The notes beneath the pieces were generated by a model. That model was not told where the DNA came from and searched no databases. It saw only the letters and a program-made list of their open reading frames with translations. A program made the translations under genes and the position numbers. Positions 24,285-34,356 of a stretch of DNA of 54,726 nt are shown here, in pieces. The stretch's first letter is position 1. Each line of letters begins with the position of its first letter. This stretch comes from an uncultured Faecalibacterium sp. (lineage in GTDB: Bacteria; Bacillota; Clostridia; Oscillospirales; Ruminococcaceae): the NCBI GenBank assembly GCA_934561115.1, contig CAKTFS010000011.1:1-54726 (forward strand), in the 5' to 3' direction.

Positions 24285-27200
24285 TTATGCAGTCACATAG
24301 GTGGCATTCTCTTTCACCGAATTGATTGTTTCCATCAGTTCACTGCCTGTTTTGCCATCAAACAGGCGGGTAAACAGAATGGGTTGGTCAAAGGGAGGTT
24401 TCATCAACACCGCTTTGCTTTCCACATAACCGTTCTGCTCGATGTAATGAATGACCTTCTGCACAAATGCGATCTGCTTTGCATTCAGGGATTCGTCGTT
24501 GATAAATTTTGAAAAGGCCTGCATGGCAGCATCGTGGTCCAGCTTTGCCACTTTACGCACCAGCAGACCAAAGGGCGTATCCCGAAACTCCCGTGCATAG
24601 TCCTCTTTGCTGCCCAGTTCACAGGTGAAGATATGTTCCAGCTCGGTGTAGTCACCCCGGGAAAGCGGGATGTTCTGGGTCAGCTTGTGGATGGCCAGCG
24701 TATCGCTGCGGTGCTCCATGATGTAGCGGTTCACACGTTCCCGGTACTCGCCGAAATCATAGCCGGAATCCAGCGTTTTGCCCTCGGTCTGTTCCAGTAC
24801 CGGGTCGGCAAGGGCCGTGTAGACAGGCTTTTGCCCCTCTACACCGTCCACCAGAAACTTGATGAGCGCCCGCAGTTCCTGCCGCATTTCCTCAAAGCGG
24901 AGCAGATCATGCGAAGTCAAAAACTCGTCTGTCTGCACCTCCCGGATGAGGGGCAGCTTTGCCTGCACCTGTGGGATGGTAGCTTTCCCTTCCAGCATTG
25001 CCGCCGTATTGCGCAGCTGTTTCTGGGCGCGGCTCAGCCCCGGTAGACCCTCCAGCTCACAGAGCAGCAAGCCATACACAAAGTTATCGAACCGCTTGGC
25101 GGCTTCATCTTTATCGTCCAGCGAGATGAGCGGTGCCACCTCTTTCATCAGAGTACCCTTGTCCGTTTCAGTCAGGCTGACAAAGGCTTCTGGCTTTTGA
25201 TAGTGTTCCACGGCCTGTCGGTGCAGCCGCACGGATACCAGCTCCGGGTTCAGAGCTCCCACTTCGGTGCGGCAGGTCTCGGTTAAGATCTTGCGCCAGT
25301 TCTGGTATTTTTCGTCTGTATAGGCTCCATCCTGCAGCGCGGCGGCGATCCGCACCTGCTTGCAAAAGATGCTCTCGGACAGGCTCTTGGTGTCCGTGCC
25401 CTCATAGCCGTTGGGCTTCTGACGGAAAAACTCAAAGTTGCCGCAGTAGTCAAAAATCAGAAAACGCCGTTTGCCCGTATATTCGCCGTCGATGGCATCC
25501 ACGCAGGCAAGGGATGGGCAGAGCCGCGTGCCACGGCCGATCATCTGCCAGAACTTCGTTTTGCTGCGCACTTTTTTGAAGAACACCAGATTCACGCACT
25601 CCGGCACATCAATGCCCGTGTCCATCATATCCACCGAGACCGCAATAAACGGCGGCTTGTCCGGCTGCTTGAAGTCGTCAATGATGGATTGCGCATAGGC
25701 ATCATCGCAGACCACCCGCTGGATGAACCCCGGGCACTGGGTCTCCAGCTGCGGGTAGAGCTTGCCGAAGCGTTCCCGGATGAACTCCGCATGGCGCTTG
25801 TTCTGGGCAAAGATGATGGTCTTGCCGATGCGGTCGCCGCCCGCCGTCTGGATGCCCCGTTCCATCAGGTCTTGCAGCACCGTGTCCACGGTGTTGGCAT
25901 TGAAAATAAACTTGTTCAGCTTTTCGGATGGGATGAAGGTGGGCAGGGTGTCGTCCTCGGCAAAATCGTCCTCGTAGCGCGCCTTGTCCTCCGGTGAAAG
26001 CTGGTCGTAGTGGATGCCCTCTTCTGTGAATTTCGTCTTGACCTCGTAGTTGTAGTAAGGCACCAGCACATGGTCGGTGTAGACGGCCGTGTCGTAATCG
26101 TAGGCGTAGGTGGGGATGCCGTGCTCCATCTCGAAAAAGTCGTAGGTGTTGCGGTCCACGTCGGTTTTCGGGGTGGCGGTCAGACCCACCAGAATCGCAT
26201 CGAAATAATCAAAAATAGCGCGGTATTTTTTGAAAATGCTGCGGTGGCTCTCGTCCACGATGATGAGGTCAAAGTGGGCGGGCGAAAACAGCGGCACGCC
26301 GTCCTTGGTCTTGGCGTTGTCGATGGCGTTGAGCATGGTGGGATAGGTGGAAAACACGATGCGCGCGGCCTTATCGTCCTTGGAGGAGCACAGGTTGCAC
26401 AGCGATTGGTCGGGCAGATATTTCTTGAAGTCGTCCTTCGCCTGCTTGACCAGCGCAGTGCGGTCGGCCAGAAAGAGCACGTTGGTCACATGACCGCCCC
26501 GGCTCAGCACATCGGTCAGGCTGGATGCGGTGCGGGTCTTGCCCGTGCCCGTTGCCATGACCAGCAGATTGCGCCGGAAGCCCTGCGCGATATGAGCGCA
26601 GACTGCCCGGATGGCGTTTTTCTGATAGTAGCGGTCGGTGATTTTGTCGTCAATTTCGATGGTGTCCAGCGGTTTTTTCTCGGTGCGGCGGTTCATCAGC
26701 TTCTGCAAGTCGTCCTTGCAGAACACCCCGCTCACGGCACGCTGCGGGCCGCTCTGCTCATCCCAGAAATAGGTGGTGTAGCCGTTGGTGTTGAACAACA
26801 TCGGACGGCGGCCAAATTTCTGCTCCAGACAGTCTGCATAAAGCTGGGCCTGCTTGCGCCCGATGTTGGGGTCTTTGGTGCTGCGCTTGGCTTCAATGAC
26901 TGCCAGCGGCAAGCCGTCCCTGCCCATCAGCACATAGTCCGCATAGCCCTTCTGCCCCAGCACGCCGTTCATGTTGTCCACTTCGTACTCGGTGCGCACA
27001 TCGGCGTCCGGCCCGGTGAACTTCCATCCCATGGCCTTGAGGTCGATGTCGATGATCTTCCGCCGCGTTTCGGCCTCGGTGAGGTCGGCGGCGGTGAAGC
27101 TGCGGCTCTGCTGGTTCTGCTGTTTGCTGGCCGTGTATGCCGCCGAAAGGCTCTCCACCTGCTTGCGCAGGGCTTCCAGCTCGGCATCTTTCTGGGTCAG

Positions 27201-27671
27201 CAGGCTTTCCTGCTCCCGGATTTTCTTTTCGTCCAGCGTTACCTTTTCGCCGGGGATGGCCGTTTCATCAAAGGAGCGCTCCACATAGTCCGTGCCGTAG
27301 CAGTAATCTACCCACTGGATGAAGTCGAACAGCCCCCGCAGGCTGAACACTGCATCCGCCGCCGACACACTATGCCCCGTATGTACCGCCAGATTGCCCG
27401 CCTTCACGATGCTGGGCAGCACGCTCCACACATCGCGGTTCACTGCGAACCGGAAGCTCGGCTCGTGCAGCAGGGATTGCAGGTTGTCCTTGTAGGGCAT
27501 GGTGATGGTCTTATCTGCCGCATACACCCACTTCACCGCCAGCTCCAACGCCTTCCGGCACCCCACCGCGCACATCGCCGGGGAGGTGGAGAACACTTTC
27601 TCGGCCTCGATGGCAGAATTAGCGAAGAGGGAATATTCAGGTTTAGAGGACAAATATTCAAAATTTGACAT
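24285..27671 (-). CDS. hsdR: Type I restriction enzyme, R subunit
   Basis: A 1128-residue ATP-dependent translocase and endonuclease. Residues 1-135 resemble DUF4145, followed by a coiled coil (145-185). The nuclease core has Asp246, Glu260 and Lys262 (ADYVL; VIEAKR), a complete PD-(D/E)xK set. Helicase motifs are ATGTGKT (373-379), DESH (473-476), GLTATP, and MMDTGIDVP with QMIGRGTRL. The C-terminus is the usual HsdM-contacting helical region. The start is the ATG at 27671, with GAGG upstream. No frameshift is seen, so the enzyme should work with the HsdM and HsdS encoded upstream, from which it is separated by three unrelated genes. Confidence 0.95.
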   Translation of the reverse strand: MSNFEYLSSKPEYSLFANSAIEAEKVFSTSPAMCAVGCRKALELAVKWVYAADKTITMPYKDNLQSLLHEPSFRFAVNRDVWSVLPSIVKAGNLAVHTGHSVSAADAVFSLRGLFDFIQWVDYCYGTDYVERSFDETAIPGEKVTLDEKKIREQESLLTQKDAELEALRKQVESLSAAYTASKQQNQQSRSFTAADLTEAETRRKIIDIDLKAMGWKFTGPDADVRTEYEVDNMNGVLGQKGYADYVLMGRDGLPLAVIEAKRSTKDPNIGRKQAQLYADCLEQKFGRRPMLFNTNGYTTYFWDEQSGPQRAVSGVFCKDDLQKLMNRRTEKKPLDTIEIDDKITDRYYQKNAIRAVCAHIAQGFRRNLLVMATGTGKTRTASSLTDVLSRGGHVTNVLFLADRTALVKQAKDDFKKYLPDQSLCNLCSSKDDKAARIVFSTYPTMLNAIDNAKTKDGVPLFSPAHFDLIIVDESHRSIFKKYRAIFDYFDAILVGLTATPKTDVDRNTYDFFEMEHGIPTYAYDYDTAVYTDHVLVPYYNYEVKTKFTEEGIHYDQLSPEDKARYEDDFAEDDTLPTFIPSEKLNKFIFNANTVDTVLQDLMERGIQTAGGDRIGKTIIFAQNKRHAEFIRERFGKLYPQLETQCPGFIQRVVCDDAYAQSIIDDFKQPDKPPFIAVSVDMMDTGIDVPECVNLVFFKKVRSKTKFWQMIGRGTRLCPSLACVDAIDGEYTGKRRFLIFDYCGNFEFFRQKPNGYEGTDTKSLSESIFCKQVRIAAALQDGAYTDEKYQNWRKILTETCRTEVGALNPELVSVRLHRQAVEHYQKPEAFVSLTETDKGTLMKEVAPLISLDDKDEAAKRFDNFVYGLLLCELEGLPGLSRAQKQLRNTAAMLEGKATIPQVQAKLPLIREVQTDEFLTSHDLLRFEEMRQELRALIKFLVDGVEGQKPVYTALADPVLEQTEGKTLDSGYDFGEYRERVNRYIMEHRSDTLAIHKLTQNIPLSRGDYTELEHIFTCELGSKEDYAREFRDTPFGLLVRKVAKLDHDAAMQAFSKFINDESLNAKQIAFVQKVIHYIEQNGYVESKAVLMKPPFDQPILFTRLFDGKTGSELMETINSVKENATYVTA

Positions 27672-27711
27672 AATTGAATGCCTCATCAAAGCAGCTGCGT
27701 CACTATATCAT

Positions 27712-28293
27712 TTAGACGCCAGCGTTCGTCTCTGCCTCTTCATTCATTTCTAAATGCATCGCATTCCCAGCCAGATTGATTAATTGTTGCAATATGGTGA
27801 CTGCTTTATCCGAATTTATCACATCCACAAAAAAAGTTTGAAAATCTTTGCGAGATTTAAAACTATAAATATAGCCATTTCCGTATTGTGGCAACTGATT
27901 TGCAATATCACTTTCTAGAACAACTGTTACAGGATAAATAGTTGCATCGTACGCAATAAACATTAATCGAAACTTGTAGTCTTTATTATCAGGCGTTTCC
28001 AAGCATACTTCAAATTTCTTTTGCGTATTACCCATTTCTCCCAGACGGCTTTGAATGTCCACTCGTTCTTCTACGGTTTTTGTCTGAAAAGCTGCAAATA
28101 CAGCACCTGCCCCAACTTCTTTCGTCTGTGTGAAGGAACGAATCGGCCCATCATATAGCTGGACTTCACATTTGACCATTCCCTGCGTTATTTCGCTCAA
28201 TTCATTTCCAACTTCTTTAATGACTTTATCGGGCGCTGTCAAATCAACCTTGTCAAAGCTTAACTTCTCTTTTAATGATAGCATATGATCCAT
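27712..28293 (-). CDS. 193-residue protein of unknown family, paired with the EEP hydrolase
   Basis: I do not recognise a family. The protein is soluble, with mixed alpha/beta character: an acidic helical N-terminus (LKEKLSFDKVDLTAPDKVIKE), a beta-rich centre (VKCEVQLYDG; RLMFIAYDATIYPVTVVLE) and a helical end. No cysteine or nuclease motif stands out. GGAGG lies 7 bases before the ATG, which is 2 bases past the EEP gene stop, so the two are translationally linked. Its A+T content is clearly higher than that of hsdR or hsdM. It may be a partner, sensor or immunity factor of the EEP enzyme; that is inference. Confidence 0.75.
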   Translation of the reverse strand: MDHMLSLKEKLSFDKVDLTAPDKVIKEVGNELSEITQGMVKCEVQLYDGPIRSFTQTKEVGAGAVFAAFQTKTVEERVDIQSRLGEMGNTQKKFEVCLETPDNKDYKFRLMFIAYDATIYPVTVVLESDIANQLPQYGNGYIYSFKSRKDFQTFFVDVINSDKAVTILQQLINLAGNAMHLEMNEEAETNAGV

Positions 28294-28295
28294 AC

Positions 28296-29087
28296 TTAAT
28301 CCTCCATTAATTGAAATACAATCGGTAAATGGTCACTGATTTTTTTATTTGGATGCAGATTTTGAGTCACTAAAGAAACCTTTTGCGTTTTTGTTATGAT
28401 TTTTAATTCTTTATCAACAAAGTTGCTTCTCAACCGGGGACGAACTATCACTTGATCAAAAATATTCCAGAATTCATTTTTCTCCTTATTGCCTCTATAA
28501 TAGTATGTTCCGGGTGGATAATTAAAATCTCCCAGCAAATTCCACATAGGATTATAAAACATTTTATACTCTGTATCATAGATTACCCTTGATATTTTTT
28601 GTGCTTCATCTGCAACGGGAATTCCATGAAATCCAAATGCGCCCAAGCACCCATCATCGTATGGATTTTGATTAAAATCTCCAACGACTACGGTCTTATC
28701 AATTCCACTTTCCTTTTCTGCAAGCTCAATATCGTGAACCACCGACTGGAAAGCAAGTGTTTGTGTTCGTTCATCTGTCCACATCTGACTTGGAAGATGA
28801 ACTCCACATAGAAGTAGGTCGTTTTCTATAATTTGCATAGAATAATATTTGCTTTGGCGGCTTTGTCGGATGTTCTTTTTGTTTCCAAGAATTGTAAGCC
28901 GGTCACATCCTACAGATGGATAAACATCCATCCTAATACCATTCAAATCGAGACGGTTGATCAAATCCTCAACGATGTCTTTATATTCTGCAAGAACAAC
29001 GATGTTTGACTTTTGCTCTACAATTATATCACAAAGAACTGTATTTATATCCTCATTATCATGCGTATTCCAGAATAAAAATCTCAC
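28296..29087 (-). CDS. Endonuclease/exonuclease/phosphatase (EEP) family hydrolase
   Basis: A 263-residue member of the EEP (DNase I/exonuclease III-like) superfamily, metal-dependent phosphodiesterases. All catalytic positions seem present: Asn7 (FWNTH), Glu34 (LAEYKD), His97 (GVHLPS), Asp137 and Asn139 (GDFNQNP), Asp211 (FDQVIV), and Asp252-His253 (SDHLP). There is no signal peptide. The start is the GTG at 29087 with GGAGG just upstream, giving MRFLFWNTH as in relatives. It lies between hsdS and hsdR, sandwiched by a 61-residue ORF and the 193-residue gene. The substrate (DNA, RNA, nucleotide or lipid) cannot be told from sequence. Confidence 0.85.
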   Translation of the reverse strand: MRFLFWNTHDNEDINTVLCDIIVEQKSNIVVLAEYKDIVEDLINRLDLNGIRMDVYPSVGCDRLTILGNKKNIRQSRQSKYYSMQIIENDLLLCGVHLPSQMWTDERTQTLAFQSVVHDIELAEKESGIDKTVVVGDFNQNPYDDGCLGAFGFHGIPVADEAQKISRVIYDTEYKMFYNPMWNLLGDFNYPPGTYYYRGNKEKNEFWNIFDQVIVRPRLRSNFVDKELKIITKTQKVSLVTQNLHPNKKISDHLPIVFQLMED

Positions 29088-29115
29088 TTTCCTCCATCCT
29101 CATCACCAAAATCTT

Positions 29116-29301
29116 TTACTTTGCTTCTTTCAACATCCCCATTCTAATTAGAACCTGCCACACCGAAGCATACGCTTCCACTCCAACCAGTTCTTTCAGC
29201 AGTTGTTCTCGAAGTTCTGGTTTCAGCTTTTGAATCGAGTTCATTGCCTTAATCACATCAAGCTTTGCCTTGTTATAATCTTTTTCTTCTTCAAAGGTCA
29301 T
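29116..29301 (-). CDS. Small helical protein of unknown function
   Basis: A 61-residue charged protein, apparently all-helical (EEEKDYNKAKLDVIKAMN; LKPELREQLLKELVGVEAY). GGAG precedes the ATG at suitable spacing. It is the first gene of the three-gene module between hsdS and hsdR, 28 bases upstream of the EEP gene. Small size and charge would suit an antitoxin or regulator, but no helix-turn-helix is clear. Confidence 0.6.
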   Translation of the reverse strand: MTFEEEKDYNKAKLDVIKAMNSIQKLKPELREQLLKELVGVEAYASVWQVLIRMGMLKEAK

Positions 29302-29343
29302 CGTCGTATGCTCCTTTCATGATAAAATGTTCTGGTTAACATT

Positions 29344-29349
29344 ATTATA
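29344..29349 (-). promoter_or_regulatory. Possible internal promoter of the EEP module
   Basis: A perfect TATAAT on the minus strand lies 42 bases before the 61-residue ORF. No good -35 is found at 16-18 bases, so this is tentative. If real, the module can be expressed apart from hsdMS. Confidence 0.35.
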
Positions 29350-29407
29350 CCGCTAAAATCCGCTGTTGCACAGCCTTTTATCTGAAGTTTGGGGCATTTT
29401 ATATACA

Positions 29408-29529
29408 AACTCCCTCCGTCTGCTCACCTCGTTCGCATCCACCTCCCTCAAAGAGGGAGGCTTTTGCCTTGCGGCCACGTTAAGGCTCCCTCTTTGAGGG
29501 GGCTGTCGCCGTAGGCGACTGGGGGAGTT
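29408..29529. repeat. MITE-like repeat between hsdS and the EEP module
   Basis: It begins AACTCCCTCCGTC and ends GGGGGAGTT (29521-29529). Internal palindromes are CCTCCCTCAAAGAGGGAGG and GGCTCCCTC/GAGGGGGC. Its right end overlaps the stop codon of hsdS by two bases, so insertion occurred exactly at the end of that gene or supplied its stop. Confidence 0.75.
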
Positions 29530-30654
29530 ACCCAAAATATTCCTGCATCAGTGTCTTTTTCATCAATTCCAGCTTTTCAAGGCTCTGCTGTATAGTTTGC
29601 TTCTGCTGGTCTACACGCTCTGCAAAGGCGCCAAACTGGTTTTGGATCTCAAGAGGTGGCACCGGGATTTTTAAAGATCCATATTTTTTTGCATTAATTC
29701 CGGGCTGAGCAGCACCGCTTTGATTGAGTTTTACCCATGTCTGATATTCATCCAGTTTTGTGTACCAAAACAAATATCGTGGATTTACTAACGACAAATT
29801 CAATTTATATCGAATGAGATATCCCGCAAAAATCTGGTTACCTGATAAAAAAGCATATGTCTTTCCAACGGTTGCCCCCATCCGAGCGAACATAAAGTCT
29901 CCATAGGACAATTTATACTGTGTATCGTCCGAAATATTTTCAGAGGATACGCAATTATCATTTAGCGTCCCATCATCGTTGACATCCGTTATTCGGACAT
30001 ACCGTGGCCGTGATGGATTATATTCTGTGGAAGCCGATTGTGCTCCATATTCTCCTTTCCCAATCGATAACTCATCTAATGTTTTTATCGGATATCTTTT
30101 TTTAAAAAATTCCTCCACAAATCGTGCCTTTACCAGCTCGTCCAGTTTAGCAAGCTGCTGCTTACGGAGAGAAGTCAACTGCTCTAGCTTCTTGAATTTT
30201 TCTGCAATTTCTTTCTGCTGGTTTACTTCAGGTAATGGAATTTCAATGTTTTCGACGATGGATTTAGAAATTTCTTTAAAAGTTGCACCACGTCCCAACG
30301 AATTGAGATAGTCCGTTTTTGATTTCAAGAAAAAATAGAGGTATTCATTATAAATCGCATCTGAGCAAATAAGGTTCTTGAATCCTTGATTGCAACACAT
30401 TTCACAACCGGCAATTGCGGTTTTGCCAATCGGCGCACGAGAAGATAAAATGACGGTTCCCGTTGGCAGATAAGACAATCCTGTTTTTTCTTTTCCCTCT
30501 TCAGTAATGTGCCGAACTGAATCCATAATGTAAAAAGTATCTTCGTTCAATTCGGCAGGTGTTATCCATTTGATGTTGCCGTCCCAGTAGGACGTAACAG
30601 ATGTTTTTGGTGTCGAACCAGATACAATAGTACAAATCTCTCCCAACTTCGCCA

Positions 30655-30655
<1 letters not shown>
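29528..30655 (-). CDS. hsdS: Type I restriction-modification specificity subunit
   Basis: A 375-residue DNA-recognition subunit with two target-recognition domains, each beginning with the typical 'KLGEICTIVSG' or 'TLDELSIGKG' segment. Two helical repeats (NQQKEIAEKFKKLEQLTSLR and the region from FAERVDQQKQTIQQSLEKL) act as spacers. The C-terminus LMKKTLMQEYFG is where HsdS proteins usually end, so truncation by the adjacent repeat is not evident. The start is the ATG at 30655, sharing its A with the hsdM stop TGA (TGATG). A GTG three bases earlier is the alternative. The gene is notably more A+T-rich than hsdM and hsdR, as is usual for exchanged specificity genes. Confidence 0.92.
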
Positions 30656-32259
<1,604 letters not shown>

Positions 32260-32312
32260 GCGCTCCTCCTGAATGTTTGCCAATCGCAAACGCTTTGCAT
32301 CTTGAATTTTTG

Positions 32313-32360
32313 GTGATAATATCACAATTTTATTATAGCAGTGTACGATTGCATTTTCAA
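32313..32360 (-). promoter_or_regulatory. Promoter of the hsd operon with palindromic operator
   Basis: On the minus strand, TTGAAA (32360-32355), a 17-base spacer and TATAAT (32337-32332). A perfect 13-base palindrome, GTGATAATATCAC (32313-32325), lies at about the transcription start. No regulator of the C-protein type is encoded beside it. Confidence 0.75.
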
Positions 32361-32547
32361 CGTAGAGTGTTTAGCGGAAGTGCTTTCTTTAAAATGGCAA
32401 AGTGGATTTTGTCTGCTTTGCCGTTTTTTCTTCACATCTGGACAGCAACATGCCTTTGTGCTATTCAGCGATTCCATCGCGTAGCCTGTGCCGGGACGGT
32501 GCAGATTTGAAAGGGATTGGGATTTCCCAACAAGCATTATTCCGTGT

Positions 32548-32901
32548 TCTGCGGGTAGGCGGAAGCATCCGCAATTCACCCGCATCGTGTTCCATGGCCT
32601 GCGGCATTCCAGTGCGACCTACCAACTGATGATCTCCGGCGGTGATGTGAAAGCCGTACAGGGAACAACAGGTCACGCCAGTGCTAATCTGCTGGTCAAC
32701 ACCTATGCACACATCCAGCAGGATTCCCGCAAGAAGCTGGGTAAAAGGTTCGAGGAAGGCTTCTACAAGCCGGGAACAATACCTGCGCAGACTACCCCGG
32801 TTGAAGCAGGACCGACCATCTCCATGTCGGCCCTGCTGGAACTTCTGAAGGACGCAGACCCCTCTGTAAAAGCGCAGCTTCGCCTGGCTCTGCTGACCTG
32901 A
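32548..32901 (+). pseudogene. Tyrosine integrase, C-terminal remnant
   Basis: About 110 codons match the end of phage/ICE tyrosine integrases: HGLRHSSATYQLMISGG with the catalytic H-x-x-R, then GTTGHASANLLVNTYAHI with the second His and the nucleophilic Tyr, then a variable tail to the stop. The N-terminal 250-300 residues are absent; sequence upstream of FHGLRH does not continue the family in any frame. It reads toward the 3' end of the tRNA-Lys gene 150 bases away, the classical arrangement at a tRNA attachment site. It is not functional as it stands. Confidence 0.85.
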
Positions 32902-32971
32902 ATTGCAAAAAATAGCACGAATTGCAGAGTAATTCACAGACTTACTCCATCTGATACGAAAAATGCGGACC

Positions 32972-32998
32972 GTGCAAAAACCGTGCAGAGACCGTGCA
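32972..32998 (+). repeat. Right copy of 27-bp GTGCA-rich repeat flanking the hsd island
   Basis: GTGCAAAAACCGTGCAGAG followed by ACCGTGCA, between the integrase remnant and the tRNA gene; partner of 22437-22463. Confidence 0.65.
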
Positions 32999-33014
32999 AA
33001 TGGCGTATAAAAAG

Positions 33015-33053
33015 AAAATCCCACGAAGAATCTTGTGATTCTTCGTGGGATTT
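33015..33053 (-). terminator. Terminator directly after tRNA-Lys
   Basis: A near-perfect 18-bp stem (AAAATCCCACGAAGAATC and its complement) around a 4-base loop. It adjoins the tRNA CCA end and is followed on the minus strand by TTTCTTTTT. Confidence 0.85.
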
Positions 33054-33129
33054 TGGTGCGCTCGAGGGAACTCGAATCCCTGGCCCTCTGATTAAAAGTC
33101 AGATGCTCTACCGGCTGAGCTACGAGCGC
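33054..33129 (-). tRNA. tRNA-Lys (anticodon TTT)
   Basis: A 76-base tRNA with the CCA end encoded. Acceptor stem GCGCTCG/CGAGCGC, D-arm GCTC/GAGC, anticodon stem TCTGA/TCAGA with loop CTTTTAA, and T-arm AGGGA-TTCGAGT-TCCCT all pair. It is the probable attachment site of the neighbouring island: the integrase remnant lies on its 3' side. The gene itself is intact. Confidence 0.97.
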
Positions 33130-33234
33130 ATATTCTGCGGCAAAACAATACCGCCGAATAATATTACCACAATTGGCTGCAAAAAGCAAGAGCGACACCT
33201 AAAAAAGCGGAAATTTCAGTTTTATACAAAAAAG

Positions 33235-33861
33235 TCACTCAAAAAACTTTTGCGCCCGGTGCTGCAGCAGCTCCACCAGCAGACCGGTATAGATGCTGAC
33301 CATTGAGGGCGTCTCGCCCAGCTCCATGGCTTTACGCTGGGGCAGGTCGGCAAGGCGTCCCTTGTACAGGCACTTCAGCTGGGGCAGCTGGGTGTAGTCG
33401 TTGGGGTGCATCAGGGTGCTGTCCTTGGGCAATGTCAGTGCGCCGCTCTTTTCCAGCACCTCGCTGACGAACTGGGAGCAGAAATAATGCCGGCGGCGCT
33501 GCCAGCGGATATGCAGTGCGCACAGGATCAGCCCCAGCGTGTTGAAGCGGTACAACTCGCCCCGCGCCATCATGTGCTCGGCACGGCGGCAGGCGCGGAC
33601 GTAGGCCTCGTCGGACACCTCCAGCGCGTACAACGCACAGGGCGCATCCCCGCGCAGACGGAAAACGCCCTTGTTCAGGAATTCCTTGCTGGGGCCTGCA
33701 GGGAACATCGTGTAGCCGTTTTTGCGGGTAGAGCTGTACAGACAGTTCAACTCTTCGTCAAATGCCATGGAGGCGTGGGTATAGCTGGCTCCGGTAACGG
33801 CATAGACCAGCTTGGACAGCAGCGTGCCCGAGCGGGTGAGCAGGATGTAGATGGTTTTCAT
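33235..33861 (-). CDS. Permuted NlpC/P60 (YiiX-like) cysteine hydrolase, putative
   Basis: A 208-residue protein. YTHASMAFDEELNCLYS near the N-terminus carries a His, and HYFCSQFVSEVLEKSG in the second half carries a Cys followed by the usual hydrophobic helix. This His-before-Cys order is that of the circularly permuted papain-like fold (YiiX/YebB, LRAT-related), whose members are lipid- or peptide-active hydrolases. No signal peptide or membrane helix is visible. The start at 33861 has AAGGA upstream; the longer frame has none. Transcribed alone, away from pckA. The family call is by motif only. Confidence 0.65.
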   Translation of the reverse strand: MKTIYILLTRSGTLLSKLVYAVTGASYTHASMAFDEELNCLYSSTRKNGYTMFPAGPSKEFLNKGVFRLRGDAPCALYALEVSDEAYVRACRRAEHMMARGELYRFNTLGLILCALHIRWQRRRHYFCSQFVSEVLEKSGALTLPKDSTLMHPNDYTQLPQLKCLYKGRLADLPQRKAMELGETPSMVSIYTGLLVELLQHRAQKFFE

Positions 33862-33919
33862 GGCAGTTCCTTTATATGTAGGCCGCCGCAGCGGACAGAA
33901 AAGCATTTCTTATAAAACA

Positions 33920-33928
33920 AGTATAGCA
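33920..33928 (-). promoter_or_regulatory. Extended -10 promoter for the permuted NlpC/P60 gene
   Basis: TG-C-TATACT on the minus strand about 60 bases upstream of the start. The 33929-34200 stretch toward pckA is A+T-rich and holds no gene. Confidence 0.5.
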
Positions 33929-34200
33929 TAAGTAAAGTCCTTTTTCCAGAAAAACGGATGAAACAGCGCAAAAATTGCACATTGGAACAAAGCCGGCGAT
34001 AAATCTGGACAAAAACTGCAAAATACGTCCTGTTTTTTCATGTATCCCTGCTTGTCAAAGTTTTATCAAAATGTCGGTTTTCTCCCGTCCCGCCTTATTT
34101 TTCACGGTCTGCATCCCTGCCGGGCTTCGTGAATTTACTTTATACGGGAAGGTCTGTTTATGAAATTTGTTTCTTTTTTGCAAACAGAACCTTCCATTTA

Positions 34201-34228
34201 TTGCTTTTGGAAAGCTTTTGTGTATAAT
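34201..34228 (+). promoter_or_regulatory. Promoter of pckA
   Basis: TTGCTT (34201-34206), a 16-base spacer and a perfect TATAAT (34223-34228), leaving a leader of about 120 bases. Confidence 0.6.
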
Positions 34229-34356
34229 GATAGACAGGAGAATTTGCATTGCATCGTTCTGTGCAGTCTCCCTTATGCGGTGTCCGTACCATAAATGGCG
34301 CTGCATCTCCTACACAGAGTTATGTAAGGATCAAACGAAAGTAGAGGTACGCAAAT

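Noticed and set aside
32402..32629. Upstream part of the integrase in another frame
   Set aside because: I looked for the N-terminal or core integrase domain in all plus frames before FHGLRH and found no convincing match, so a simple frameshift does not restore the gene.
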